The notes: generated by a model from the letters alone, not told the origin. A stretch of DNA of 21,272 nt from Bacillota bacterium (GCA_012799115.1 JAAZLY010000084.1:1-21272); one strand, 5' to 3'; positions 8,185-15,948 are shown, counted from the stretch's first letter. Translations and numbers: made by a program.

Positions 8185-8312
8185 TGTACTCCTGTGAGGT
8201 TAGCTGACGGGTTAGGACGCCCAAGTCGCCCTTCTTGCCTTGGCTGTTGCCTCGGAAAGATTCACCCCAAAAGACTGGTTCCCCCACTCCCTATGAGGTC
8301 TTCGGAGATTTC
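8185..8312 (-). promoter_or_regulatory. c-di-AMP riboswitch (ydaO/yuaA class)
   Basis: The minus-strand RNA carries the conserved blocks of the ydaO-yuaA riboswitch in order: GGGGGAACCA (8287-8278), GGGGTGAATC (8268-8259), GGGCGACTT (8231-8223), and CCGTCAGCTAACCTC (8210-8196). The possible P1 arms are CTCC near the 5' end and GGAG after the last block. The class binds c-di-AMP and normally lowers expression of wall-remodelling, osmoprotectant or potassium-transport genes. Both ends are approximate; the 5' end is set by the predicted start site near 8312. This explains the unusual conservation-like motifs in a region with no plausible plus-strand gene. Confidence 0.88.
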
Positions 8313-8318
8313 ACCTAA

Positions 8319-8347
8319 AGTATAACATTGGAGTCAATTAGAGTCAA
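8319..8347 (-). promoter_or_regulatory. Sigma-A promoter of the c-di-AMP riboswitch unit
   Basis: TTGACT (8347-8342) and TATACT (8324-8319) on the minus strand are separated by exactly 17 bases, with each hexamer one mismatch from consensus. The start site should be near 8312, just ahead of the riboswitch. The -35 element is one of two TTGACTC copies spaced 10 bases apart. Confidence 0.8.
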
Positions 8348-8348
8348 C

Positions 8349-8360
8349 ACTATTAATAGT
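8349..8360. repeat. Perfect 12-bp palindrome next to the riboswitch promoter
   Basis: ACTATTAATAGT is a perfect palindrome lying one base upstream of the -35 hexamer of the minus-strand promoter. The position suits an activator or repressor site, but AT-rich palindromes of this length can occur by chance. The rest of 8361-8537 contains nothing I can assign; no convincing plus-strand promoter for the next gene was found. Confidence 0.4.
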
Positions 8361-8537
8361 CGTTCGCATTTCGTAAACACTAGGCCATGGACTTAATGAT
8401 TTTTCGCCCGTTCTGTACCCTGGTTCAGGATATCCTCCAAGCCTTAGCCTGGGAATGGCGGAATACCTAACCAAGGAAGCCTGTTTTCGGCAATTTTTCA
8501 GAAATATTTTTTGATAGTAGAGGGAGATGGAAGTGAA

Positions 8538-9641
8538 ATGGCACGTAAGGTTATGCTCCTTGTGTTCCTAGTGGTTCTGATAGGTACCAGTGCAGTTGAA
8601 GGGAACTCTTTGGAGATCTGTCCAGAAATGGAGCTCCTAGCAGGAGTGTTATCCCAGACAAGTTGGATTGAGGACCGCGGTCCTGAAGGAGCGGGTAACG
8701 AGTATTTTCGAGCTTTGCAGGCATTCTTTGCCCCGTATAAAGACCATCGGGCCGTTTCTTTGGCTGAGAAGCTGACAAAACAGGGTTTTGCCTATGATGC
8801 TCCACCTGCCTTTATTTGCCATCTGAGCCCCCTGCCCGAGTTAGACCTAGTTTACGAATACAGCAGTTATCTTGTGCTCCGGGCCAAGGGACGTGATGCT
8901 CTGGAGGAGTTTCGCATTGCCCTGGCAGAGCTAGCAGCAGAAGCGGATTTCTTATCTTTTTATGCCGATTGGGAGCCATACCTAGAGGAAACCCTGGCAC
9001 CGTATCGTGTTGACTTTCGTTTGGGGTTGGTGGAACGTTGGCTCCAGGACTTCTTTGGCTGGACGCCCGTAGAATTCCACCTCATCGTCACTCCCAGTAT
9101 GTTCCCGGGGGGTGGTTATGGGGCAACCGCCATCGATGCTACTGGCAATCGGATTGCCTTTCAGATTATCCGTGAGTTTGGTACTAGTGAAGGGCGGCCA
9201 GAGTTCCCTACGGGAGTAAGCTTGGAGAACCTAACTGTGCACGAGCTCGGGCATGCCTTTGTAAACCCAAGTCTAGAAGCATATCCAAAGGGGACCAAGC
9301 AGCTTCGCCCCTTACTCTGGCCCGTCAGGGAAATCATGGCTAGCCAGGCTTATAGTTCTACTGCGAATTTCCTCAATGAACAAGTGATACGGGCTATGGA
9401 AGTTCTCGCGGCCCGAGATCTCTTTGCAGCAGGGGTGGACATATCGATTCTAGAAAACCACGAACGATGTGGTTTTTACCTCACTCGATTTGTGTTAGCC
9501 CAGTTAGAGTACTATCAGGCCAATCGCGAAGAGTATCCCACCTTTATGGAATTTGTCCCCTACTTGTTCGATCAACTTGAGCGCTATCAAGCAGAAAACA
9601 GCTCTCTGCAAGCACGTATTTTCAGTCTCTTCCTACGCTAA
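8538..9641 (+). CDS. Secreted putative zinc metallopeptidase (DUF4932-like)
   Basis: A protein of 367 residues. ATG 8538 is chosen because a signal peptide begins there (MARK, hydrophobic stretch, SAVEG); an in-frame TTG at 8511 adds nine non-signal-like residues, and AGGGAG (8521-8526) or GGAAGTGA (8529-8536) can serve the ATG. The key motif is HELGHAFVNP, with His235, Glu236 and His239 forming an HExxH zinc site. The downstream helix LNEQVIRAMEV supplies Glu281 as a possible third ligand, which would make it gluzincin-like. The HExxHxFxNP pattern is what I recall for DUF4932 proteins. The remainder is helical and lacks other landmarks. Substrate unknown. It lies alone between the riboswitch unit and the MFS gene. 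Confidence 0.7.
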   Translation: MARKVMLLVFLVVLIGTSAVEGNSLEICPEMELLAGVLSQTSWIEDRGPEGAGNEYFRALQAFFAPYKDHRAVSLAEKLTKQGFAYDAPPAFICHLSPLPELDLVYEYSSYLVLRAKGRDALEEFRIALAELAAEADFLSFYADWEPYLEETLAPYRVDFRLGLVERWLQDFFGWTPVEFHLIVTPSMFPGGGYGATAIDATGNRIAFQIIREFGTSEGRPEFPTGVSLENLTVHELGHAFVNPSLEAYPKGTKQLRPLLWPVREIMASQAYSSTANFLNEQVIRAMEVLAARDLFAAGVDISILENHERCGFYLTRFVLAQLEYYQANREEYPTFMEFVPYLFDQLERYQAENSSLQARIFSLFLR

Positions 9642-9681
9642 GTTCAGCCTAGAGACGGAGAACGGAACCGACTAGGGGTAG

Positions 9682-9710
9682 TTGGGATCTTTGCCAGTAC
9701 AAGGTAGAAT
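9682..9710 (+). promoter_or_regulatory. Candidate sigma-A promoter for the MFS-YjbQ-ABC run
   Basis: TTGGGA (9682-9687) and TAGAAT (9705-9710) are separated by 17 bases and lie 25 bases before the MFS start. The -10 is one mismatch from consensus; the -35 has four of six matches. Confidence 0.45.
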
Positions 9711-9734
9711 GGACGCATCAAGGAAAGACGAGGG

Positions 9735-11042
9735 ATGGGTATGGAAAAAAACCGACAAACTCTTGGACAGCGTCTCTTCATTAATCGTGATTTTGGTCTT
9801 CTCTTTTGGGGTCGTCTAGTATCACAAGTTGGCGACGGGGTTCATTACCTGGCATTGACATGGTTGGTCCTGGACCTGACAGGATCAGGCACAGCCCTAG
9901 GGACTATGCTCTTTGCTTCATCGATTCCAATGGTTCTTTTGGCACCTTTCACAGGTGTGTTGGCAGATTTGTGGGATCGCAAGACCATTGTGGTATCCAT
10001 GGATGTGATTCGAGGACTAATTATCGTAGGTCTAGCCTTTATCTACCAATCCGGTCATCTGACCATGTCTATTCTCTATGTGGCAACCATCTTGTCCTCC
10101 CTGTGCGGAGTCTTATTCGGACCAGCCATTTCGGCGACCATACCGGGACTTGTGAAGAAGGATGAATTAGTCAAAGCCAACTCCTTAAATAATCTATCTA
10201 GAGCTGCTACGATGATTCTCGGCCCCGTGCTAGGCGCCTTCTTGCTAGGTACGACAGGCTATTTCGGGGCTTTCTTCATCAATGGGGTCGCCTTTTTGCT
10301 ATCGGCTCTATCAGAAACCTTTATCCGCTTTCCAGCTGTGATGCGAGACGAGGTACCTAGCCAAGAATCGTCTCCCGCAGGTCAGTTCTTTACAAGTTTC
10401 AAGGAAGGATTCATCTATATTTGGGAAAGTGTTGGTTTGCGTTCCCTTATCTTCTATGCTACCGCACTGAACTTTCTGGGAGCTCCTTTACTAAATGTAG
10501 TTCTCCCTTACTTTGGCAAGGAAGTCCTTCGGCTAGAAGCTCAACAATACGGGGTCGTTCAAGCCATGCTTCCTGTGGGTTTCTTGTTTGGGACCCTCTC
10601 GGTGGGATACCTAACCAAGAAGTTCCGCAAGGAGTCGCTCCTCACCTCCGGCATCACCATGCAGGGACTTGTCGTGGGATTGTTAGGCTTCTTCGCCATT
10701 CCATCCGTTTACGGTAGCTTTGGTATCACAAGTACAATTAGTACCCTATCTGGCTCATTACTTTTAATTGGTGTCATGAATACCTTGGTAAACGTACCAT
10801 TTCAAGTCATGCTGCAAGAAACCATACCAGATGGCTATCGAGGGCGAGTATATGGCCTCATTGATAGCATTGGGCAGATGCTTGTGCCACTTTCAATGGC
10901 CTTGTCTGGAGTATTAGTCGATAGTTTTTCAGCATCGAGTCTCTTTGTGGTAGGTGGCCTCATTACAGCTGCATTAGGCTTGCGCATGGCTGCTTCGCCC
11001 AAGATTAAGCTTCTGTATGTTCAAGAAAATACTAGTTCCTAA
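9735..11042 (+). CDS. Major facilitator superfamily exporter (MFS_3-like)
   Basis: A 435-residue integral membrane protein with about 12 hydrophobic segments and the MFS loop 2-3 motif GVLADLWDRK. The N-terminus (INRDFGLLFWGRLVSQVGD) and overall pattern resemble the macrolide-efflux/enterobactin-exporter type of drug:proton antiporter, so efflux of a small molecule is likely; the substrate is unknown. Two starts compete: ATG 9735 with AAGGAAAG 7 bases upstream, and ATG 9741 with GAGGG 6 bases upstream. They differ by only two residues. The YjbQ gene begins 24 bases after its stop. Confidence 0.85.
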   Translation: MGMEKNRQTLGQRLFINRDFGLLFWGRLVSQVGDGVHYLALTWLVLDLTGSGTALGTMLFASSIPMVLLAPFTGVLADLWDRKTIVVSMDVIRGLIIVGLAFIYQSGHLTMSILYVATILSSLCGVLFGPAISATIPGLVKKDELVKANSLNNLSRAATMILGPVLGAFLLGTTGYFGAFFINGVAFLLSALSETFIRFPAVMRDEVPSQESSPAGQFFTSFKEGFIYIWESVGLRSLIFYATALNFLGAPLLNVVLPYFGKEVLRLEAQQYGVVQAMLPVGFLFGTLSVGYLTKKFRKESLLTSGITMQGLVVGLLGFFAIPSVYGSFGITSTISTLSGSLLLIGVMNTLVNVPFQVMLQETIPDGYRGRVYGLIDSIGQMLVPLSMALSGVLVDSFSASSLFVVGGLITAALGLRMAASPKIKLLYVQENTSS

Positions 11043-11066
11043 GTGCGGGAAAGGTGAGGATGATCG

Positions 11067-11459
11067 ATGATTCTAGACGTTAGGACGACCCAAGACCAAC
11101 AGTTCATTGACCTGACGCGGGATGTTCAAAGGCGTGTGGAAGAAAAACAGGTGAGCGATGGGCTGGTTTTGGTCTATGTACCCCATACGACTGCAGGCGT
11201 AACGATTAATGAAAACAGTGATCCAGACGTGGTCAGGGATATGATTCACAGCCTGAACCAGGTGTTTCCAGTGGAAGGGGATTATCATCACTATGAGGGG
11301 AACTCCCACGCCCACATCAAGGCTTCGTTCATGGGTTCGTCTTGTACCATACCCATTGTTAACGGCCAGTTGCTTCTAGGAACATGGCAAGGAGTCTACT
11401 TCTGTGAGTTTGATGGACCTCGGCATCGCAAGGTACATGTAAAGATCATGAAGGGATAA
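11067..11459 (+). CDS. YjbQ family protein (UPF0047)
   Basis: A cytoplasmic 130-residue protein of the usual length for this family. Conserved family blocks are visible: PHTTAGVTINEN (39-50), YHHYEGNSHAHIKASFMGSS (73-92) and LGTWQGVYFCEFDGPRHR (104-121). The clustered His residues suggest a metal or phosphate site. Members are described as having weak thiamine-phosphate-synthase side activity, and the true role is unsettled, so no pathway is claimed here. The start has AGGTGAGGA about 8 bases upstream. It lies between transporter genes with short gaps, which looks like co-transcription rather than function. Confidence 0.9.
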   Translation: MILDVRTTQDQQFIDLTRDVQRRVEEKQVSDGLVLVYVPHTTAGVTINENSDPDVVRDMIHSLNQVFPVEGDYHHYEGNSHAHIKASFMGSSCTIPIVNGQLLLGTWQGVYFCEFDGPRHRKVHVKIMKG

Positions 11460-11479
11460 CGGGGAAGAGGAGGGAGTCT

Positions 11480-12439
11480 ATGATCCGTGTTGAGTCACTA
11501 GAAAAGACCTACCCTAGTCGGAAAGGTCATCCCGCAGTCAAAGCAGTTGACGGCATCAGTTTTTCTGTCCAAGAGGGAGAACTATTAGGTTTCTTGGGAC
11601 CAAACGGCGCAGGAAAAACCACCACGGTGAAAATGCTTTGCGGCCTGATTAAGCCGAACTCCGGACAGATCTTCATTAATGGCATCGATCTAGTACATCG
11701 CAGGATTCCCGCTCTAGCAGAGGTCAGTGCAGTCTTGGAGGGTAACCGCAATATCTATTGGAGACTGACTCCCCGGGAGAACTTGGAGTTTTTTGCAGCC
11801 TTGAGGGGCCAAAGCCCTGCGCGCCTGCGGGCAGACATTGATCACTATCTTGAGCGTTTTAATCTTGGAGAGAAAAGGGATGTGGAAGCGCGGAAACTGT
11901 CTAGAGGGATGCAACAAAAACTGGCTATTGCCGTGGCCTTGATCTCCCAAAGCAAGGTGGTCTTACTAGACGAACCAACCTTGGGCCTTGATGTACAAGC
12001 CTCTTATGAAATTCGTCAGTTATTGACCGAGATTGTGAAGGAACAGGGACGGACCATCATTCTCACCACCCACGACATGAATGTGGTGCAAGACACCTGC
12101 CAACGAGTGATTATTGTGAATGAAGGTAAAATTGTGGCTGATGACAGTGTACATAATCTCTTGGATCTCTTTCGCGTCAGGGTTTATTCGATCACGATTC
12201 AAGGTCAGTTGACACCCAGTCAAAGGGCGTCGCTCCTGGCCATGGAAGGCGTAGTCATGGAAGAAGAATCCCCTGATCGTACCTCTATCAGTGTGCGTCT
12301 AGAGGATTCTCAAATCCTCTACGAGGTCATCGGCATTCTTGAATCCAATCATTCGATCATAGAATCCATTGACCAAGACCAAAACAACTTCGAACGAGTG
12401 TTCCTGGAGATTGTGAAGGGAGGTTCCCAAGGTGCTTAA
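11480..12439 (+). CDS. ABC transporter ATP-binding protein
   Basis: A 319-residue cytoplasmic ATPase of the ABC-2 export type. It shows Walker A GPNGAGKTT (40-48), the signature LSRGMQQKL (140-148), Walker B VVLLDEP (160-166) and switch His198. Residues beyond about 225 form a C-terminal extension, as in the drug-export and Nod-type ATPases. ATG 11480 follows GAGGAGGGAG. Its stop overlaps the start of the permease gene, so the two proteins should form one exporter. Cargo is unknown. Confidence 0.92.
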   Translation: MIRVESLEKTYPSRKGHPAVKAVDGISFSVQEGELLGFLGPNGAGKTTTVKMLCGLIKPNSGQIFINGIDLVHRRIPALAEVSAVLEGNRNIYWRLTPRENLEFFAALRGQSPARLRADIDHYLERFNLGEKRDVEARKLSRGMQQKLAIAVALISQSKVVLLDEPTLGLDVQASYEIRQLLTEIVKEQGRTIILTTHDMNVVQDTCQRVIIVNEGKIVADDSVHNLLDLFRVRVYSITIQGQLTPSQRASLLAMEGVVMEEESPDRTSISVRLEDSQILYEVIGILESNHSIIESIDQDQNNFERVFLEIVKGGSQGA

Positions 12440-13211
12440 GAAACTTCTTTTGCTACAGGCGTTCCTTAAGAAGGAGTTCATTGTCTTCAGACGCTACTGG
12501 GTCAACAGTCTAGGTAGCATGATCACCCTCTATGTTATCTTCTTGCTTGTCATAGGTGGTTTTCAAGGAGTCAGAGCTTGGGCAGGTGTTGGAGGAGATA
12601 CGGTTGAGGGCTTAGTCGTAGGCTATGTTCTCTGGCTCTTCATGCTTGCAACGTACCAAGATGTGTCCCATACCTTGCGGAGTGAAGCCCAAGAGGGAAC
12701 CTTGGAGCAACTGTATATGTCAACACATGGTCTTGGCTGGGTTATGGGCGCCAAGGTCGTGGCGGGTTTTTTCACGAATCTAGTCTTGGTGGTAGTGCTA
12801 CTCCTTGCAGCGCTGGCCACAACGGGAGTTACATTAAATGTAGACTTTCTGTCGCTCCTTCCCTTGGTGGTTGGCACTTTACTAGGCAGTGTGGGTATTG
12901 GTTTCGCCATAGGTGGGATCACCCTAGTTCTTAAGAGGATTGATAGTTACACGCAGATGGTGCAGTTTCTCCTTATTGCCCTGGTCGCGGTCCCAGCTGG
13001 ACGCGTGCTGTGGATGCGCCTCCTACCCTGTAGTTATGGTTCCGCATTGATCACACGGGTGATGGTCGGCGGTGAGAGCTTGGTTCAGTTGGGACTATGG
13101 AACGTGGCCGCCATGTTTTTTGTGGGGCTCATTCACTTGCTCCTAGGGTTCGGAGTTTACAAGATTTGTGAGAGAAAAGCTATGTTAGCAGGGATGTTAG
13201 GGCATTATTGA
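12432..13211 (+). CDS. ABC-2 type transporter permease
   Basis: A 259-residue membrane protein with about six hydrophobic segments. It starts at GTG 12432, eight bases inside the preceding ATPase gene, with GGGAGG (12418-12423) correctly placed. The segment between the second and third membrane spans (SEAQEGTLEQLYMSTHG) is the E-G-T-L-E-Q pattern typical of ABC-2 permeases. There is no second permease gene, so a homodimer is likely. After the stop, 13212-13406 contains no gene that I can support. Confidence 0.85.
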   Translation: MLKKLLLLQAFLKKEFIVFRRYWVNSLGSMITLYVIFLLVIGGFQGVRAWAGVGGDTVEGLVVGYVLWLFMLATYQDVSHTLRSEAQEGTLEQLYMSTHGLGWVMGAKVVAGFFTNLVLVVVLLLAALATTGVTLNVDFLSLLPLVVGTLLGSVGIGFAIGGITLVLKRIDSYTQMVQFLLIALVAVPAGRVLWMRLLPCSYGSALITRVMVGGESLVQLGLWNVAAMFFVGLIHLLLGFGVYKICERKAMLAGMLGHY

Positions 13212-13406
13212 TGGGGCGGCGTGAAGATATCGAGTAAGGGGGGACTCATCTCGAGAATGTCCCATGCCTTCAGAAACGATATCGACGAGCTTTACGACCT
13301 TTCGTATGTGGTAAGATCCATTAATGTCAGACGATTTTGATCACGATCTTGGTGTTCCTCGGGTACCTTGGCTCGATTACTTCGTTTTGAGAAGAGGAGG
13401 AGTGGA

Positions 13407-13952
13407 GTGAAACGCAGTTGGTTCCTTGCATTTGGCTGCTTGTTCTTGGTCGTGACCGCAATCACCACAATTGTTGTGTGCAGGCGAGAACCCAAACCTG
13501 TCGTAGTCGATGAAGCCTTTCGCATGGAAGTTGAAGCGGAGATCCGTGAAGTTCTGAGTGAGTACACGGAGGCTCTGCGTTTGCGCGATGTCGAACGTAT
13601 TGCAGATCTCATCGTCTACCCCTTTGATATGGGTGCTGGCTACCAAATATCAGCTTGGAAAGGCTTTGTTTCTCGTATGAGCCATGACTTCAGGAAGTAC
13701 GTAGTCCAAGTCGATCAATTGTCTCACGAAATCGTTGCCATGGATGTGCAACCCGACATAGTAGTCGCCAGTGTAAGTGAGAAGGGCCACTATGTCGGGG
13801 ATTATCGCGAGAGAATCACCCTCGACTCTGAGCTTGAGATGACATTTCGCCCTGTGGACGGGGGATGGAAAATCGCAGGAATCCACTCGGACTCCTGGGT
13901 GTCTCTAACTTTTCGTAGAAGGGCAGACAGCGGAAGGGTCTATGGCTGGTAG
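13407..13952 (+). CDS. Membrane-anchored hypothetical protein with an NTF2-like domain
   Basis: A protein of 181 residues starting at GTG 13407, which has AGGAGG (13395-13400) at ideal spacing; the in-frame TTG at 13368 lacks a ribosome binding site. One N-terminal membrane helix (about 5-24) is followed by an extracellular domain. The pattern of a helix (VLSEYTEALRLRDVERIADLI), then strands ending FRPVDGGWKIAGIHSDSW, resembles the NTF2/SnoaL-like fold. Function unknown. The tail-to-tail gap to the MATE gene is only four bases. Confidence 0.65.
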   Translation: MKRSWFLAFGCLFLVVTAITTIVVCRREPKPVVVDEAFRMEVEAEIREVLSEYTEALRLRDVERIADLIVYPFDMGAGYQISAWKGFVSRMSHDFRKYVVQVDQLSHEIVAMDVQPDIVVASVSEKGHYVGDYRERITLDSELEMTFRPVDGGWKIAGIHSDSWVSLTFRRRADSGRVYGW

Positions 13953-13956
13953 TCCA

Positions 13957-15363
13957 TTAACTCGCGGCGGTCGTGGTCTCGGCTGTTCCTTTATCCTCTA
14001 GATTCAGGACGCTACGTTCCCAGCCCTTCTTAACAAAGATCCAGTATCCGTACAGGCAGACAATGAGATTGCTGAAGCTCATCGAAAACCAGATGCCCGT
14101 GGAACCCCACGAGGTGAAGTGTTTAAAAAAGAGGATCATCGGCAGTCTGACAAACCAGAGCCTGCCGATTTCCATGCTCATGGAATATTTGGTGTTACCT
14201 GTACCCTGGTACAAACCCGTGAACACACTGAATATACCCATCAACGGCATGGAGAGGGATACGTAGAATAAGTAGGTAAGGGAAAGCTCGATGACGGAAA
14301 GATCGTCCCTGGACTGCATAAAAAAGTGGATGATGGGTACGTCGAAAATAATGAGAACTGCGGCTCCCAAGACACCGATGAGCACAGTGAGGCGGAGGGC
14401 CTTAAGAAACGATTCCTTCACTCGGTCTGATTGGCGTGCTCCGACATTTTGACCCACCACAGTCGTGAGGGCCTGCCCGATACCCATTGCTGGTTGCATA
14501 ATAAGGGAAGTGATGCGGTTTACCATCGCGTAGGCGGCGAGGGTGGCTGTGCCGTATGATGCGATAAAACTGTTCAGTACAATAAATCCTAGGGATGCCC
14601 CTGATTGCCCAATAGAAGAAGGTAAAGCTACAGACACAATCTCTCTGACAATCCCCTTGTCAAAGCGAAATCCCTTGAAGCTCGGAACGATTGCATTACG
14701 CTTGCTAAATAGCATGAAAAATCCTACTCCCGCTAGAAGAGCTCTGGAAACCAACGTCGCCCAGGCAGCACCAGCGATACCCCAGTTAAAGGCAAAAATG
14801 AAGATCGGATCTAAGATCACGTTCAAAATCGCTGAGATGCCACTGAGGATCATGGGTGTTATTGTGTCACCTTGGGCATGCATGATGGAACCAATGTTGA
14901 AATAGAGGAAGAGGAAGGGTAGGTCTAGGAAGGTAATACGCAGATATGTGTTTCCTAAACTGGCCAGATCTCCAGTTCCCCCCATTAAGCGAATGATGTA
15001 GGGACTCAAGGCATATCCCAAAGCGGTAAAGATAAAGGAGCTTAGGATTGTCAGTACCATTAATTGCTCCGTATAGACTTTGGCGCGCTTGTAGTCGCCA
15101 TTTCCCACAAGCTGCGACAGTAGGGAAGTTCCGGCGATGGATAAACCAGAGCCAATGGAGATAAACAAAAAGTTGACTGGCCAGACAAAGGCTGTGGCTG
15201 CAAAATGGACAGAAGAAATCTTGCTTACCCAAATGCCGTCGACTAGATTGTACAAGGTCTGAATGAGACTATTAAGAATAATAGGAGTAGACAGCGTGAT
15301 CAATACCTTATATATGTTGCCTTTTAAAATCAGTTCGGATTTCGTTGTCTTTTCCACATGCAC
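13957..15363 (-). CDS. MATE-family efflux transporter
   Basis: A 468-residue membrane protein with about 12 hydrophobic segments and an internal repeat of two halves, as in MATE (NorM/DinF/MepA) cation- or proton-coupled multidrug exporters. Family-like sequences include the N-terminal TLSTPIILNSLIQTLYNLVD, the segment AQGDTITPM in the first half, and YQGTGNTKYSM at the matching place in the second. ATG 15363 is preceded by AAGGTGGGTG, a fair ribosome binding site. It has its own extended -10 promoter. The product exported is unknown. Confidence 0.93.
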   Translation of the reverse strand: MHVEKTTKSELILKGNIYKVLITLSTPIILNSLIQTLYNLVDGIWVSKISSVHFAATAFVWPVNFLFISIGSGLSIAGTSLLSQLVGNGDYKRAKVYTEQLMVLTILSSFIFTALGYALSPYIIRLMGGTGDLASLGNTYLRITFLDLPFLFLYFNIGSIMHAQGDTITPMILSGISAILNVILDPIFIFAFNWGIAGAAWATLVSRALLAGVGFFMLFSKRNAIVPSFKGFRFDKGIVREIVSVALPSSIGQSGASLGFIVLNSFIASYGTATLAAYAMVNRITSLIMQPAMGIGQALTTVVGQNVGARQSDRVKESFLKALRLTVLIGVLGAAVLIIFDVPIIHFFMQSRDDLSVIELSLTYLFYVSLSMPLMGIFSVFTGLYQGTGNTKYSMSMEIGRLWFVRLPMILFFKHFTSWGSTGIWFSMSFSNLIVCLYGYWIFVKKGWERSVLNLEDKGTAETTTAAS

Positions 15364-15398
15364 CCACCTTGCCTTGTCTTATCTCGTTATATGGGTAC

Positions 15399-15407
15399 AT
15401 TATACCA
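15399..15407 (-). promoter_or_regulatory. Extended -10 promoter of the MATE gene
   Basis: Minus-strand TGGTATAAT gives a perfect TATAAT (15404-15399) preceded by a TGn extension, 35 bases upstream of the start codon. No good -35 lies at 16-18 bases, which extended -10 promoters can do without. Confidence 0.6.
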
Positions 15408-15533
15408 CTACTTTTCAGCTGGGGCTTAGTTTCTTTTCAGTCAAGGTGGCATGTTCAGGCATCTAAGGGCGGAGTTCATTTGTGTCATACTCTACGGGGC
15501 ATCCGTGGTTTATGGCACTTTTTTATGCCCTAT

Positions 15534-15866
15534 CTATGGTTGAACAAAGAATCGCGCCAGAGTGTACTCCAACAAGGCTAGAAGAAGGGCCAAACCCACT
15601 AGTGTTCCCAAGGTTACCCGTAGGAGCCCAGTCAGGCCAACCAGGAAGGAAAAAAGCGCTGCTAGGACCCCCTGCAAAGATGCGCTCAAGAGTCGTGGCC
15701 AAGCGTCCCGCAAGCTCAGACCGGTAAAGAACAGATTGAGTAGAGTAAGTGGTATGGCTAGAAGAAGTATCCTCCACCAGGAGTTACTGTCGAACAATGT
15801 GAGGGTAAGGAGCGCTGTTAGTGTGACGATGGCGAACTTGCCAAGGAAGTGTGACTGATTATACAC
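15534..15866 (-). CDS. Small four-helix membrane protein
   Basis: A 110-residue hydrophobic protein. GTG 15866 is chosen because AGGAGGT (15874-15880) sits 7 bases upstream; the frame is open to 15923 but without a ribosome binding site. Four membrane segments are visible at about residues 10-22, 31-48, 62-76 and 82-104. The arrangement recalls small YndM/DUF2512-type proteins, but the match is by shape only and I do not assert the family. It lies upstream of the MATE gene on the same strand (170-base gap) and is divergent from the GntR operon. Confidence 0.6.
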   Translation of the reverse strand: MYNQSHFLGKFAIVTLTALLTLTLFDSNSWWRILLLAIPLTLLNLFFTGLSLRDAWPRLLSASLQGVLAALFSFLVGLTGLLRVTLGTLVGLALLLALLEYTLARFFVQP

Positions 15867-15916
15867 GGGCTTTACCTCCTGGTTTAGTGTGCACAGAAAA
15901 AATCTTAAAATACTGG

Positions 15917-15946
15917 TTGACAAATACGAAGCTAGGGTAGTATCAT
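15917..15946 (+). promoter_or_regulatory. Sigma-A promoter of the GntR-ABC operon
   Basis: A perfect TTGACA (15917-15922) and TATCAT (15941-15946) are separated by 18 bases. The predicted start near 15953 falls inside the palindrome at 15949-15974. Confidence 0.75.
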
Positions 15947-15948
15947 AT

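Noticed and set aside
8096..8287. Minus-strand 63-codon open frame within the riboswitch
   Set aside because: It overlaps the conserved aptamer and terminator, and its start has no Shine-Dalgarno; it is a by-product of structured RNA.
7968..8325. Plus-strand open frames of 79 and 94 codons in the gap after the phosphodiesterase gene
   Set aside because: They lie antisense to the riboswitch unit, have no ribosome binding sites, and their sequence is explained by the minus-strand RNA elements.
8427..8436. AGGATATCCT palindrome upstream of the metallopeptidase gene
   Set aside because: Only 10 bp, with no promoter elements around it; not distinguishable from chance.
13368..13406. TTG start for the NTF2-like protein
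   Set aside because: No ribosome binding site; GTG 13407 has a perfect AGGAGG at correct spacing.
15399..15444. TTGACT as the -35 of the MATE promoter
   Set aside because: It lies 34 bases from TATAAT, far beyond the usual 16-18, so I treated the promoter as an extended -10 type.
15490..15533. Possible terminator with GGGCAT and ATGCCC arms after the small membrane protein gene
   Set aside because: The stem is only 6 bp with a 20-plus-base loop, and the T run lies inside the loop rather than after it.
15895..15923. Divergent promoter for the small membrane protein, sharing the TTGACA region
   Set aside because: TTGTCA is present on the minus strand, but the hexamer 17 bases on is TTTTCT, too weak to claim.
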